Below, piece by piece: positions 1 to 8,511 of a DNA stretch of 64,000 nt. This stretch comes from an uncultured Anaerovibrio sp. (lineage in GTDB: Bacteria > Bacillota > Negativicutes > Selenomonadales > Selenomonadaceae), in contig CADACU010000003.1 in the NCBI GenBank assembly GCA_902786545.1, positions 1 to 64,000 on the forward strand, written 5' to 3'. The notes beneath the pieces are model-generated. The model was not told where the DNA came from, ran no database searches, and saw nothing but the letters and a program-made list of their open reading frames with translations. Every line of letters begins with the position of its first letter. Within the stretch, counting starts at the first letter, position 1. The position numbers and the translations under genes were made by a program.

Positions 1-353
1 ACAGCGGCTAAATTCTCAGCTGCATCACCAAGCTCATCAACATCGACTGCTACAGTTTCCTCGGCGGCCAACTCGGTTTTTTCTTCAGCACCGCCAGACT
101 CTTTGCCAACTGTGTCTGCCTTGGCCTCCTTGGTCGGCAGTGTCTCGGCTGCAGCCGCCTTGGCTTCCTGCTGCATAACAGCAGCCTTGTCATCCGCTGA
201 AGCATTTTTCAGCTCTGAGGAAAAATCCTTTCCCTGCTGGCTGGTAGCTGTACTCCGGCTATCAACTGACGAAACCGCTTTAACAGAATTCACACCATTA
301 GCTGCCACCGCTGGGGCTGAAGCAAAAAGATTTGCACTGATGTTTGTTCCCAT
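1..353 (-). CDS. fliK: Flagellar hook-length control protein FliK, N-terminal part (cut by window edge)
   Basis: An open frame runs from an ATG at 353 off the start of the window with no stop. It is preceded by a near-perfect ribosome site (AAGGAGGTGA, 358-367). The 117 visible residues are low-complexity, rich in Ala, Glu, Lys and Ser, with no folded domain. That is what the N-terminal half of FliK looks like; the conserved C-terminal switch domain would lie outside. The name rests mainly on position, directly after a MotE/YlxF-like gene at the end of the fliE-fliJ operon, where Firmicutes carry fliK. FliK is the secreted ruler that sets hook length and switches export specificity through FlhB. 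Confidence 0.7.
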   Translation of the reverse strand, partial: MGTNISANLFASAPAVAANGVNSVKAVSSVDSRSTATSQQGKDFSSELKNASADDKAAVMQQEAKAAAAETLPTKEAKADTVGKESGGAEEKTELAAEETVAVDVDELGDAAENLAA

Positions 354-462
354 ATATTCACCTCCTTAAAAATAATAAATAATTTATGATAACCACCATA
401 TGGCGGCAATCAGCTATAGAATAATTATACCTGTCAATTATTAAACTACCATTAAGTATAAA

Positions 463-1086
463 TTAATTATTATTAGCATTTGGATTTTGTTCCTGCTCAG
501 TGATTGGTGGGTTCTGCATCGGCCGTTTTGGCAGGCCATTGTACATAATCTTGGTGATATTGGCCGCCCGGTCGGTATCAAACTTGGTAAGCACCTGCGA
601 TACCTGAGACTCATCCATCTTTTGCAGAATGGATATAACAATATCATCCTCCATACCCTCCAAAATCTTGGCGGCATCCTCCGGCTTCATCTCGTTATAG
701 AGACGGGCCAGCTTGGAAACACGCTTCTTTTCCGCTGCCAATCTTTCCTTGGTCTGCTTTTCAATTTCTTCCTTGCTCAAAACCACCGGCTTGGATTTTT
801 TCTGTACCTTTTTATCATCTTTTTTTTGCTCGTTTTTCTTCACGGCTTCATCCACTGATGATTGCTCAGGAGCTGGCTTGACGAAATATTCACCGATAAT
901 TGGCATATCGTACAAGGCATATTTTTCATTCATCTCATTGGAATCAATGAGGCGGAAATAAATCCCGATAAAGAAGCCTGCAATTATCAAAATCAATAAA
1001 ACAATCAAAATGATGATAATCTTCAATATTCTTTTGAATTTCCCCGGCTTTTTGCCATTTTCTTCATTTTCTTCCAAATCTGCCAT
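463..1086 (-). CDS. MotE/YlxF-like flagellar protein (MgtE N-domain-like)
   Basis: The 207-residue protein has a basic N-terminus, one strong membrane segment at about residues 23-45, a Lys-rich charged linker predicted to be helical, and a C-terminal domain at about 125-185 with the pattern ARLYNEMKPEDAAKILEGM. That pattern is typical of the MgtE N-terminal-like domain in MotE/YlxF proteins. It sits in the fliJ-to-fliK slot, as ylxF does in Bacillus. Known relatives are chaperones or companions of the stator or export apparatus. The ATG at 1086 is chosen over an upstream GTG at 1095 because the AGGGTG ribosome site precedes it at proper distance. The C-terminus ends in an Asn/Pro-rich tail. 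Confidence 0.75.
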   Translation of the reverse strand: MADLEENEENGKKPGKFKRILKIIIILIVLLILIIAGFFIGIYFRLIDSNEMNEKYALYDMPIIGEYFVKPAPEQSSVDEAVKKNEQKKDDKKVQKKSKPVVLSKEEIEKQTKERLAAEKKRVSKLARLYNEMKPEDAAKILEGMEDDIVISILQKMDESQVSQVLTKFDTDRAANITKIMYNGLPKRPMQNPPITEQEQNPNANNN

Positions 1087-1107
1087 TAAATTCACCCTAT
1101 ATTACTA

Positions 1108-1677
1108 TTATCGATAAATATCCAATACCTTATTAACATAATTCTGGGTTTCCTGATAAGGCGGAACCCCGTCATAATCCTTAACAGCCTGAGGACCGGC
1201 ATTGTACGCCGCTACAGCCTTCTTCACATCACCGTTAAAGGTGTCCAGCATCTGTCTGATGTATTTGGTTCCCCCATCAATATTTTGCTGCTTATTGTAC
1301 GGGTCAACCCCCAAAGCAGCGGCCGTATCTGGCATAAGTTGCATTATTCCCACGGCTCCGGCAGAGGAAACCGCTGCCTGATTGCCACCGGATTCTGTCT
1401 GGGCAATAGCAGCTACCAGCTTCGGATCCACATTATATTTCTGAGCCGCAGCACTGATTATGCTGCCAGTATCCCCAGCGAAGCTAGTCGGAGTAACGGT
1501 TTTTCCACTGAAATCCATGGAAGGATTCAGCCGCCCCTCAGCCGCCTTTAGCTCAGCAGCAAAAGAATTGGCCTTTCCCACAGCATTTTTGTTGTACGCC
1601 TGTTTATTTAGACCAAATCGGTTATTCAGTTCCTCAATCCGCTGGACTACACTTTCCAGCCCTTCAATCCGCATCAT
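1108..1677 (-). CDS. Lytic transglycosylase (SLT domain) in the flagellar operon
   Basis: This 189-residue protein ends in a complete SLT/GEWL-type domain from about residue 75. It shows the catalytic glutamate in AQTESGG, the AVGIMQLMPDTA motif and the AYNAGP motif. No signal peptide is visible; the first 70 residues are helical and polar, so it may leave through the flagellar export gate rather than Sec (inference). It lies 30 bases after fliJ and just before the MotE-like gene, so it is co-transcribed with basal-body genes. The likely job is opening peptidoglycan for rod assembly, as FlgJ does in Proteobacteria. The ATG at 1677 is preferred over the GTG at 1683. Confidence 0.85.
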   Translation of the reverse strand: MMRIEGLESVVQRIEELNNRFGLNKQAYNKNAVGKANSFAAELKAAEGRLNPSMDFSGKTVTPTSFAGDTGSIISAAAQKYNVDPKLVAAIAQTESGGNQAAVSSAGAVGIMQLMPDTAAALGVDPYNKQQNIDGGTKYIRQMLDTFNGDVKKAVAAYNAGPQAVKDYDGVPPYQETQNYVNKVLDIYR

Positions 1678-1711
1678 ATACACTCACCGCCAAATCACAA
1701 TAGATTAGCTT

Positions 1712-2161
1712 TTATGCCATATTCCGGAAGTACAGCTGCCCACCGATTTCGTCCAAAAGCTTTTGTTCCTCAAAAAGAACCTCGGCCATATATTGATGAA
1801 ACCGTTTTTCCTTCAACTGCTCAATGCTTTTCAGCTTGTTCATTATTTTTACCAGCTCAGTCATCCGTTGCTGACGCTCAGCCTGACACTCCATAATGTG
1901 TCGCTGCTGCTGTTCGATCTGCTCACGCTTCCAGTTAAAAAAGCTGTTGTAGGTCATAAGTGTGCCTATGGTAATGGAACCTTTGCTGGTAAGGGCATCA
2001 TAGTCCCTGTGTCCTTGGGCCATCTGTTCCAACAGCTCATCCAAATGGTGTCTGGCCTCCTCCAGCTTTTTAGTAGCGGTGGCCAACTCAACCTGAGCCT
2101 GGTCCTTATTCATTTTGGTAACCTTCAAGAGGGTTTCCAGCTGAAATCTAAATTTCTTCAC
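1712..2161 (-). CDS. fliJ: Flagellar export chaperone FliJ
   Basis: The protein of about 149 residues is almost entirely charged alpha-helix and coiled coil, starting MKKFRFQLETLLKV, the characteristic FliJ N-terminus. FliJ is the stalk-like subunit that sits in the FliI hexamer and links it to FlhA. It starts 24 bases after fliI ends. A GTG at 2161 is chosen as start because GGGAGGGGAG lies six bases upstream; the longer reading from 2182 would place that site inside the gene. Confidence 0.88.
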   Translation of the reverse strand: MKKFRFQLETLLKVTKMNKDQAQVELATATKKLEEARHHLDELLEQMAQGHRDYDALTSKGSITIGTLMTYNSFFNWKREQIEQQQRHIMECQAERQQRMTELVKIMNKLKSIEQLKEKRFHQYMAEVLFEEQKLLDEIGGQLYFRNMA

Positions 2162-2185
2162 AGCACACTCCCCTCCCAACAATAA

Positions 2186-3493
2186 TTAAATTTCCTCCAG
2201 ACGCCTGATGGTATCCTCGAAGCTTTCCACTTCAAATACCCCCTGGCACAGGAAATCATTTATTTTGTCAATCTTCTCCACTGCTTCATCAATCTTGGCA
2301 CTGGAGCCCTTTACATAGGCTCCGATATGGATAAGATCCTCTGCATCCTTATACACGGCCATCAAGGCCCGAAGTTTACGGTTGGCATCCATATGCTCAT
2401 CAGGCACTACCGCTGACATAACACGGCTGACGCTACTGAGCACATCTATAGCCGGAAAATGGTTTTGCGCGGCAATGTTTCGTGACAGTACAATATGACC
2501 ATCCAAAATACTTCGCACCGCATCAGCAATTGGCTCATTCATATCATCGCCATCCACCAATACGGTATAAATACCGGTAATAGACCCCTTTTCACTAGTG
2601 CCGGCCCTTTCGAGCAGTCTTGGCAACAACGCAAACACAGAAGGTGTATAACCTCTGGTCGCTGGTGGTTCACCAACAGTCAAACCAACCTCACGCTGCG
2701 CCATAGCGAATCGGGTAACCGAATCCATCATCAGGATAACCTTGCGGCCCCGGTCCCGGAAATATTCCGCAATAGCCGTCGCAGTCATTGCCCCCTTGAT
2801 ACGCACCAAAGCTGGTTTATCAGAGGTAGCCACCACTACTACAGACCGTTTCAGACCTTCCTCACCCAAATCGCGCTCGATAAATTCCTTTACCTCACGG
2901 CCACGCTCTCCCACCAGAGAGATAACACTTATGTCAGCCTCGGTATTTCTGGCTATCATACTTAACAATGTGGATTTCCCCACGCCACTGCCGGCCATAA
3001 TGCCGATACGCTGTCCCTGGCCCATGGTGATAAGGCCATCAATGGCCCGCACTCCTACATAGAGGGAATCGGTAATAACCGGTCGATCCAATGGTGCGGG
3101 AGGGTCAGCCTGCAACGGATATTCCTCCTGACAAAGAATCGGGCCCTTGCCATCTATTGGATTACCAAGACCATCTATTACCCGTCCCAACAGCTCCGGT
3201 CCAACCCGAACCTGTAGGACCTTCTGGGCAGATACAACCTCACAGCCTGGTCCTATCCCCTTGGAATCACCCAATGGCATCAAGAGGACAAAGCCATCCC
3301 GAAAGCCTACCACTTCAGATGGCACCGGCTCCACATCAGGAAAGTGCGACTTAACATAGCACAACTCACCCATGCTGACATTTGGTCCCTGGCATTCAAT
3401 AACCAGGCCGACCATCTGCACAACCTTGCCCACCATCTTCATGGACTTGCAATTTTCTATTGCATCAGTAAACTTTTTCAGGTTGATTTCCAT
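2186..3493 (-). CDS. fliI: Flagellum-specific export ATPase FliI
   Basis: The 435-residue protein resembles F1-beta and shows a Walker A motif (GSGVGKST, near residue 170), the ATPase segment VSLVGERGREVKEF, a Walker B strand ending in MMDSVTRFAMAQREVGL, and the GEPPATRGYTPSVF motif of FliI/type III ATPases. Length is normal for the family. It energises loading of flagellar export substrates at the inner membrane with FliH and FliJ. Its ATG shares one base with the stop of fliH, indicating translational coupling. Confidence 0.97.
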   Translation of the reverse strand: MEINLKKFTDAIENCKSMKMVGKVVQMVGLVIECQGPNVSMGELCYVKSHFPDVEPVPSEVVGFRDGFVLLMPLGDSKGIGPGCEVVSAQKVLQVRVGPELLGRVIDGLGNPIDGKGPILCQEEYPLQADPPAPLDRPVITDSLYVGVRAIDGLITMGQGQRIGIMAGSGVGKSTLLSMIARNTEADISVISLVGERGREVKEFIERDLGEEGLKRSVVVVATSDKPALVRIKGAMTATAIAEYFRDRGRKVILMMDSVTRFAMAQREVGLTVGEPPATRGYTPSVFALLPRLLERAGTSEKGSITGIYTVLVDGDDMNEPIADAVRSILDGHIVLSRNIAAQNHFPAIDVLSSVSRVMSAVVPDEHMDANRKLRALMAVYKDAEDLIHIGAYVKGSSAKIDEAVEKIDKINDFLCQGVFEVESFEDTIRRLEEI

Positions 3494-4275
3494 TATTTCA
3501 TAACATCCCTAATAGACTGTTTAACTGCTTCCAGCTGTGTTGACAGCTTGGCATCTATGGTACCGTTGGGCGATTCCAACACGCAATCGCCCACGGTTAG
3601 GGTTTCATCAGATACAATTTCCAGCTCCGCCTTGCCTTCCATCTTGGCCAGAAACTCGGTCCGGGCCATCAGTACCAGCTCATAAACCTCCGGAGCTACC
3701 CGTATTTTTACACTCGGCTGATCCTTAACCTTTTCAATGGCATTCTGTACCAAAGGAAGTACCAGCTGAGGCACATCAATAAAATGCTGGGGTATAACCT
3801 TATCGGCTACATCCATAACAATTTCGGCAATAGTATTTTCCGCCTTGGTAACATAGTCAAGGGCTTCTTCCTGAGCCTGTTTAATGGTATTTTCAGCTTT
3901 GGCGTTAGCATCCAAAATAATATGGTGCTGTTCTTCCTTAATCTGTTCCATACCTTCCTGACGGCCAAGCTCAATGCCTTCCTGACGCCCAGCTTCCTTG
4001 GCTTCATTCTGTATTTGGTCAGCCTGCTGCCTAGCTTCTTCAACAAGCTTGTCAGCTTCAGTTCTGGCTTCCTGTTTTATGATTTCACTGGCAATCTTGG
4101 CATCCTTGAGCATCTGGTCCGCTCTTTCTTCCTTTTGGCGGATGTTACGCATTATATTTTCCCGCGTTTCATCATCCATATCAACGGCTTCCTCAACCGC
4201 AGGACGCTCGAATTTGGGTGTATCCACAATATGAGGATCTTCCTGCCAGACAACACCCTTTAGAACCCTAGACAA
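3493..4275 (-). CDS. fliH: Flagellar assembly protein FliH
   Basis: The 260-residue protein has a long Glu/Gln/Lys/Ala-rich coiled-coil region (about residues 30-150) and a C-terminal domain of the FliH/V-type ATPase subunit E kind, with VADKVIPQHFID and a final segment on an acidic GTIDAKLSTQL pattern. FliH binds and regulates the FliI ATPase. The reading frame begins at a TTG at 4275 that overlaps the end of fliG by eight bases; GGGAGACGAG just upstream can serve as ribosome site. Sequence conservation in FliH is low, so order in the operon is part of the evidence. Confidence 0.9.
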   Translation of the reverse strand: MSRVLKGVVWQEDPHIVDTPKFERPAVEEAVDMDDETRENIMRNIRQKEERADQMLKDAKIASEIIKQEARTEADKLVEEARQQADQIQNEAKEAGRQEGIELGRQEGMEQIKEEQHHIILDANAKAENTIKQAQEEALDYVTKAENTIAEIVMDVADKVIPQHFIDVPQLVLPLVQNAIEKVKDQPSVKIRVAPEVYELVLMARTEFLAKMEGKAELEIVSDETLTVGDCVLESPNGTIDAKLSTQLEAVKQSIRDVMK

Positions 4276-5296
4276 TCATCTCGTCTCCCTTTCCACGAGA
4301 AATAACAATTTCGCCCTTGTCTTCCAGCTTCCGGATAACATTTACAATACGCTGCTGAGCTTCCTCAACATCACGAATCTTAACAGGACCCATGAACTCG
4401 ATTTCTTCACGCAGCATATCGCCGGCACGCTTGGACATATTCTTGAATACCTTGGCCTGAACATCCGGATTGGTTGCCTTGAGGGCCAAGGAAAGATCCT
4501 TGGTGTCCACCTCGCGGAGTACCATCTGGAGAGAACGGTCGTCGATCATTACAATGTCCTCGAATACGAACATGAGCTTCTTGATTTCTTCGGTAAGCTC
4601 CGGATCGTCAACCTCCAAGGCCTCAACAATGGCTTTTTCGGTAGTACGGTCAACCCTATTGAGTACCTCAACGATGGACTTGACACCACCAGCATCGGTG
4701 AAGTCCTGAGTAACCAGCGATGAAAGCTTCCGCTCCAATACCCGCTCAACCTCACGCAATACCTCTGGCGAGGTACGGTCCATTACAGCTATTCTTTTAG
4801 CAACCTCAGCCTGCCGTTCATTTGGCAGAGACGACAATATGGTTGCCGCCTGATCAGGCTCCAGATAAGCCATAATCAAGGCTATAGTCTGAGGATGCTC
4901 ATTTTGTATAAAGTTTAACAACTGGGCCGGGTCTGTTTTATGCAGGAAGTCGAACGGCTTAACCTGCAGGCTGGTAGTGAGCCGGCTGATAATAAGGGAA
5001 GCCTTCTCGGAACCCAGAGCCTTTTCCAGTACATTTTGTGCATATTCCAGACCACCAGTGGAGAGATAATTTCTCGCCATAAGCATCTGGTAAAATTCGC
5101 TGATAACCGCCTTTTTCTGTTCGGCAGAAACCTGCTTCTGATTGGCGATTTCCAAGGTCAGCTTTTCAATTTCCTCATCGTTCATATGCTTGAACAGCAT
5201 AGCAGAATACTCTGGACCGAGCGTTATGAACAGAACTGCCGCCTTTTGCGTGTTAGTCAGTTCAGGCTCTTTTTCAGAATACATATCCATTGTCAT
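4268..5296 (-). CDS. fliG: Flagellar motor switch protein FliG
   Basis: This is a 342-residue rotor/switch subunit of normal length. It shows the N-terminal FliF-binding domain (TNTQKAAVLFITLGPEYSA), the middle domain with EHPQTIALIMAYLEPDQAA, and the C-terminal torque domain with VFEDIVMIDDRSLQMVLREVD, where the charged residues that meet MotA lie. The ATG at 5296 overlaps the fliF stop by one base and follows GGAGG. It forms the C-ring with FliM and FliN, which are not in this window. Confidence 0.97.
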   Translation of the reverse strand: MTMDMYSEKEPELTNTQKAAVLFITLGPEYSAMLFKHMNDEEIEKLTLEIANQKQVSAEQKKAVISEFYQMLMARNYLSTGGLEYAQNVLEKALGSEKASLIISRLTTSLQVKPFDFLHKTDPAQLLNFIQNEHPQTIALIMAYLEPDQAATILSSLPNERQAEVAKRIAVMDRTSPEVLREVERVLERKLSSLVTQDFTDAGGVKSIVEVLNRVDRTTEKAIVEALEVDDPELTEEIKKLMFVFEDIVMIDDRSLQMVLREVDTKDLSLALKATNPDVQAKVFKNMSKRAGDMLREEIEFMGPVKIRDVEEAQQRIVNVIRKLEDKGEIVISRGKGDEMIV

Positions 5297-6885
5297 CAAT
5301 CCTCCGACAACCAGGTCTTAATAAGCAAAGCAACCTCGGCAGGCTTGTTGCGGATGAGATCCTCGATGAACTGGCGCTCGTTGATATGTTGCTGTTCCTC
5401 TGGGGTAAGCTCTTCCGGCTCAACCTCGCCGGACTCAATAGCAGCAGCACGCTCTTCCATCTGACGCTGTCTCTCTTCCTCTTCCAGTCTTGCCTGCTCT
5501 TCGGCGGCTTCTCTTGCCAAGCGTTCCTGCTTGCGCTTTCTCATAATGTAGAAGCCCACAATCAAAGCGATAATCAGTACTATCAAAGCTATGGTAATGT
5601 ACATATTTCTTGCCTGACGATCTTTTTCAGCCTGCTCCTCCGCAGCCCGTCTGTCAGCAAGCTCTGTACTGAATGGCAATGGTTCAACGGATACGGTATC
5701 GCCCCGGTCCTGATTGATTCCCACAGCCGAAGAAACGGAACGCATAATGCTTTCCTGCTGAGCCGGAGTGATATCCTCATTGACCAAAACAGCGATATTT
5801 ACCCGCCGGATAGACCCTGGAGAAGCAACTGTCTTCTCCTTTTCCTCATTTATCTCATAGTTCTTGGTAGATTCCTTCTTGGAATAATTGGCATTTGTAT
5901 TATTTTCAACAGCCACATAACCAGGTACATTGGACTGGGTACCGGCTGGTCCTCCAGGATTATTGGATGTGCCGTTGTAAGATTCATTTACAATCTGTTC
6001 ACTACGAATAATACCGGATTCATCCACTACAGGAGTGAATGTCTGTTTATCAGTCTGACGCTGGTCAAAATCCAGTTCTACATTAACCCGGACATAGGAG
6101 CGGCCTTCACCCAAAGCCTGATCCAACAAGGTCTGAACATCCTTTTGCATACGCTCCTGAACCTTGCGGGTCATTTCCAGCTGGGTCATGGTCTGCATGC
6201 TTACATTATGTTCTTCATCATCATCCGGATCGTTTAATATCTTGCCGGTTTCATCAACAACGGTAATGTTCTCCGGCATCAGCCCTTGAATACTGCGGGA
6301 TGCCAGATTAACAATACCCTTGATTTCTTTCTTATTTAACTGGGTATTCGGCTTCAGCTTCAACATAATGGATGCTGTAGCCGGTTTTTCATTTTTCTTG
6401 TATAAGCTGTCCTCCGGCAGAACAATGTGAACCCGGGCCTTCTCTACTGCCTCAATCTGCTCGATGGTTCTGGTGAGTTCGCCCTGCAGTGCCTGAAGAT
6501 AATTTACTTTGTTTTGAAATTCCGTAACGCCCAGCTTGCTATCATCAAATATCTCAAACCCCTTGTTACCATGAGGTAATCCCTCGGTAGCAAGGTTCAA
6601 TCTAGCTTCATGGACATCAGCAGAAGGTACAAGTATAGTGGTACCCTGCTTGGTTTCCTGAACTTCATATGTAACTTTACTTTCCTTCAGCTTTGCGGCG
6701 ACTTCACCGGCATCCTTGGTTTCCATATTAGTAAACAAGGGAACCATATCCGGTTTGCCACCAAACATAAAGCTGCCCGCCAAAACAGCCACCAAAAGCA
6801 ACACTACGCCGCCAATGGCCATATAGCGCTGCCGCTTGGTGAGTTTTTCCCAGAGCTGAAGGTATTTTTCTTTCCATTCGCCCAT
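5296..6885 (-). CDS. fliF: Flagellar MS-ring protein FliF
   Basis: The 529-residue protein has the FliF plan: an N-terminal membrane segment (about 20-42), a secretin-like/ring-building region with VHIVLPEDSLYKK and PATASIMLKLKPN, a variable polar loop rich in Asn and Gly, a second membrane segment near residues 430-450, and an acidic cytoplasmic tail ending in a FliG-binding stretch (EVALLIKTWLSED). It forms the membrane ring on which rotor and export gate are built. Length and domain order are those of the family. Confidence 0.97.
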   Translation of the reverse strand: MGEWKEKYLQLWEKLTKRQRYMAIGGVVLLLVAVLAGSFMFGGKPDMVPLFTNMETKDAGEVAAKLKESKVTYEVQETKQGTTILVPSADVHEARLNLATEGLPHGNKGFEIFDDSKLGVTEFQNKVNYLQALQGELTRTIEQIEAVEKARVHIVLPEDSLYKKNEKPATASIMLKLKPNTQLNKKEIKGIVNLASRSIQGLMPENITVVDETGKILNDPDDDEEHNVSMQTMTQLEMTRKVQERMQKDVQTLLDQALGEGRSYVRVNVELDFDQRQTDKQTFTPVVDESGIIRSEQIVNESYNGTSNNPGGPAGTQSNVPGYVAVENNTNANYSKKESTKNYEINEEKEKTVASPGSIRRVNIAVLVNEDITPAQQESIMRSVSSAVGINQDRGDTVSVEPLPFSTELADRRAAEEQAEKDRQARNMYITIALIVLIIALIVGFYIMRKRKQERLAREAAEEQARLEEEERQRQMEERAAAIESGEVEPEELTPEEQQHINERQFIEDLIRNKPAEVALLIKTWLSED

Positions 6886-6929
6886 TTTCTCAATCCCTTC
6901 ACTATGCTTTGCTTAATGAAGACAGAAAA

Positions 6930-7235
6930 TCAAACCTGCATACGCATAATTTCCTGATAAGCCTCTACGGCTCTATTTCTGACCTGAAGGGTGAGCTGGA
7001 CTGCGATATCTGCTTTTTCAGCAGCAACAACAACCTGCGATATATCCTCAACCTGACCTGCCGCTAATGCCGCCTTCAGTCGCTCTGACTCTTTTTCCAG
7101 GGCATTAACATTGCCAAGAGCATCACCAAGATATTCACCAAAGCTCTTGACTACAGGTGGTTCCTGAGTTTCTCCCAAATGACTCTCCGCATGCATGGAA
7201 ACCGGGGTCATCTGTAATGGCTCTATCTGCATCAT
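6930..7235 (-). CDS. fliE: Flagellar hook-basal body protein FliE
   Basis: The 101-residue helical protein has the FliE signature: SFGEYLGDALGNVNALEKESE in the middle and VAAEKADIAVQLTLQVRNRAVEAYQEIMRMQV at the end. FliE joins the MS ring to the proximal rod and is itself an export substrate. GAGGTGAC lies just before the ATG. It sits between flgC and fliF, the standard order. Confidence 0.95.
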   Translation of the reverse strand: MMQIEPLQMTPVSMHAESHLGETQEPPVVKSFGEYLGDALGNVNALEKESERLKAALAAGQVEDISQVVVAAEKADIAVQLTLQVRNRAVEAYQEIMRMQV

Positions 7236-7245
7236 GTCACCTCAT

Positions 7246-7704
7246 TTATTTGCTTATATTCAAGGCCTGAGAGGCCATACTCTTCGCTGCATTGATAGTG
7301 GTTACATTAGCTTCGTATGCTCTGGAAGCCGTAATCATATCCACCATTTCGTTTACTATGTTTACATTCGGCAATTCTACATAACCATCAGCATTGGCAT
7401 CCGGATGGCCAGGATCATATACCAGCTTGCCCTGGGTGTTGTCTTCCTGTATGGCAACCGCCCGTACACCATCGCCGCTCTTTTTGCCAAACTCGCTTTT
7501 TGCAATCTCACCTGACAGCACTCTGGCAAAATTTTTATTGTGCAGCTCCCTTGGCTCAAAAACAACAAACTTGCGTTTAAAAGGGCCGCCCTTTTCCGTT
7601 CTGGTTGTATTGACATTAGCTATATTATTGGATATAACATCCATTCTGAGACGCTCTGCTGTAAGCCCTGAAGCTGCTGCGTCTATGCCACCGAACATAC
7701 TCAT
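7246..7704 (-). CDS. flgC: Flagellar basal-body rod protein FlgC
   Basis: The 152-residue protein has the rod-protein N-terminal motif GLTAERLRMDVISNNIANVNTT and the matching C-terminal helix NEMVDMITASRAYEANVTTINAAKSM, which together form the coiled-coil core of rod and hook proteins. An internal YDPGHPDANADGYVELPNVN segment is typical for FlgC. It builds the proximal rod together with FlgB. Confidence 0.96.
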   Translation of the reverse strand: MSMFGGIDAAASGLTAERLRMDVISNNIANVNTTRTEKGGPFKRKFVVFEPRELHNKNFARVLSGEIAKSEFGKKSGDGVRAVAIQEDNTQGKLVYDPGHPDANADGYVELPNVNIVNEMVDMITASRAYEANVTTINAAKSMASQALNISK

Positions 7705-7745
7705 AAGCCATTCTCCATTCTGTATTTATGAAAGATAATAAATAA

Positions 7746-8162
7746 TTACTTGCTGGTTATGATGGTCTTGACCTTCTGGAAGTGAGACCCCATCTCCTTG
7801 GCCAAGGCGTTAAAATAAATCTGGTTCTTGGCCAGATTAGCCATTTCCTTGTCAATATCTACATTATTCTTGTCAGTACGCATTGTAGTGCTGGTATCCA
7901 TTATTACCTCCGGCATAGCCCGTCCTTTCATCGGTATAGGCATATGTCTGTCATGGGTTCTTACCACCTCAAGCTTGCCCTGCTCATCAAACAAGCCCAA
8001 TTCCTTGGCCAACAGGCTTTCAAACACCACATCACTCTTTTTGAACTTAGGAGTGTTGACATTGGCTATATTATTGCTTATTACTTCGTGTCGTAAATTG
8101 GCAGCAGACATACCTCGGGACATATAATCAATCACTGGTGCATTAACCAACTGGTCTAACAT
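7746..8162 (-). CDS. flgB: Flagellar basal-body rod protein FlgB
   Basis: This 138-residue protein is the first gene of the flagellar operon. It has the N-terminal motif AANLRHEVISNNIANVNTPKFKKSDVVFE and a C-terminal helix with NVDIDKEMANLAKNQIYFNALAK, as in FlgB. It lacks the longer hook-type insert, as expected. The start at 8162 has a GGAGAGTGAGAG purine run upstream. About 350 bases separate it from codY upstream, and a promoter candidate lies there. Confidence 0.96.
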   Translation of the reverse strand: MLDQLVNAPVIDYMSRGMSAANLRHEVISNNIANVNTPKFKKSDVVFESLLAKELGLFDEQGKLEVVRTHDRHMPIPMKGRAMPEVIMDTSTTMRTDKNNVDIDKEMANLAKNQIYFNALAKEMGSHFQKVKTIITSK

Positions 8163-8266
8163 CTGCTCTCACTCTCCTCATACGAAATGCCCTGTCGCAA
8201 AACTATTTTATTGCACAAGTATACACAATACTACTATTCTACACTTAACAATAAAACTCCTTGTAT

Positions 8267-8295
8267 ATTCTACCATTTTTCCTTGTTTTTAAGAA
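8267..8295 (-). promoter_or_regulatory. Candidate promoter of the flagellar operon
   Basis: On the minus strand a -10 box TAGAAT (8267-8272) is preceded by TG one base upstream (extended -10) and by a weak -35 TTCTTA (8290-8295) at 17 bases. It would give a leader of about 100 bases before flgB. No sigma-28 type box is apparent, so housekeeping transcription is inferred. Confidence 0.45.
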
Positions 8296-8401
8296 GAAAT
8301 ATCTTGCTATTTTGTGTAAAAAGTTGATTTTTGTGACTTTTGGCTTATTTTTGGGGCTAATTATTTTTCAAACACTCGATATAATGGCCTACTTATTTTT
8401 A

Positions 8402-8442
8402 AACGCAAAAGCAGGGTGCCTTGTATTCAAGCTCCCTGCTTT
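8402..8442 (-). terminator. Terminator after codY
   Basis: On the minus strand AAGCAGGG and CCCTGCTT can pair across a 17-base loop and are followed by TTTTGCGTTT. It lies about 70 bases after the codY stop and before the flagellar promoter candidate, so it separates the two transcripts. The rest of 8163-8511 is AT-rich with no gene. Confidence 0.65.
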
Positions 8443-8511
8443 CACAAACTACAAGTATTCATAGCGGCAATCCTGTGCCGCCAGTAAACAGTACCATTGT
8501 CTGCCAATATT

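Noticed and set aside
103..369. 88-residue Ala/Ser-rich plus-strand frame
   Set aside because: It is the shadow of the low-complexity fliK coding strand, which has a perfect ribosome site.
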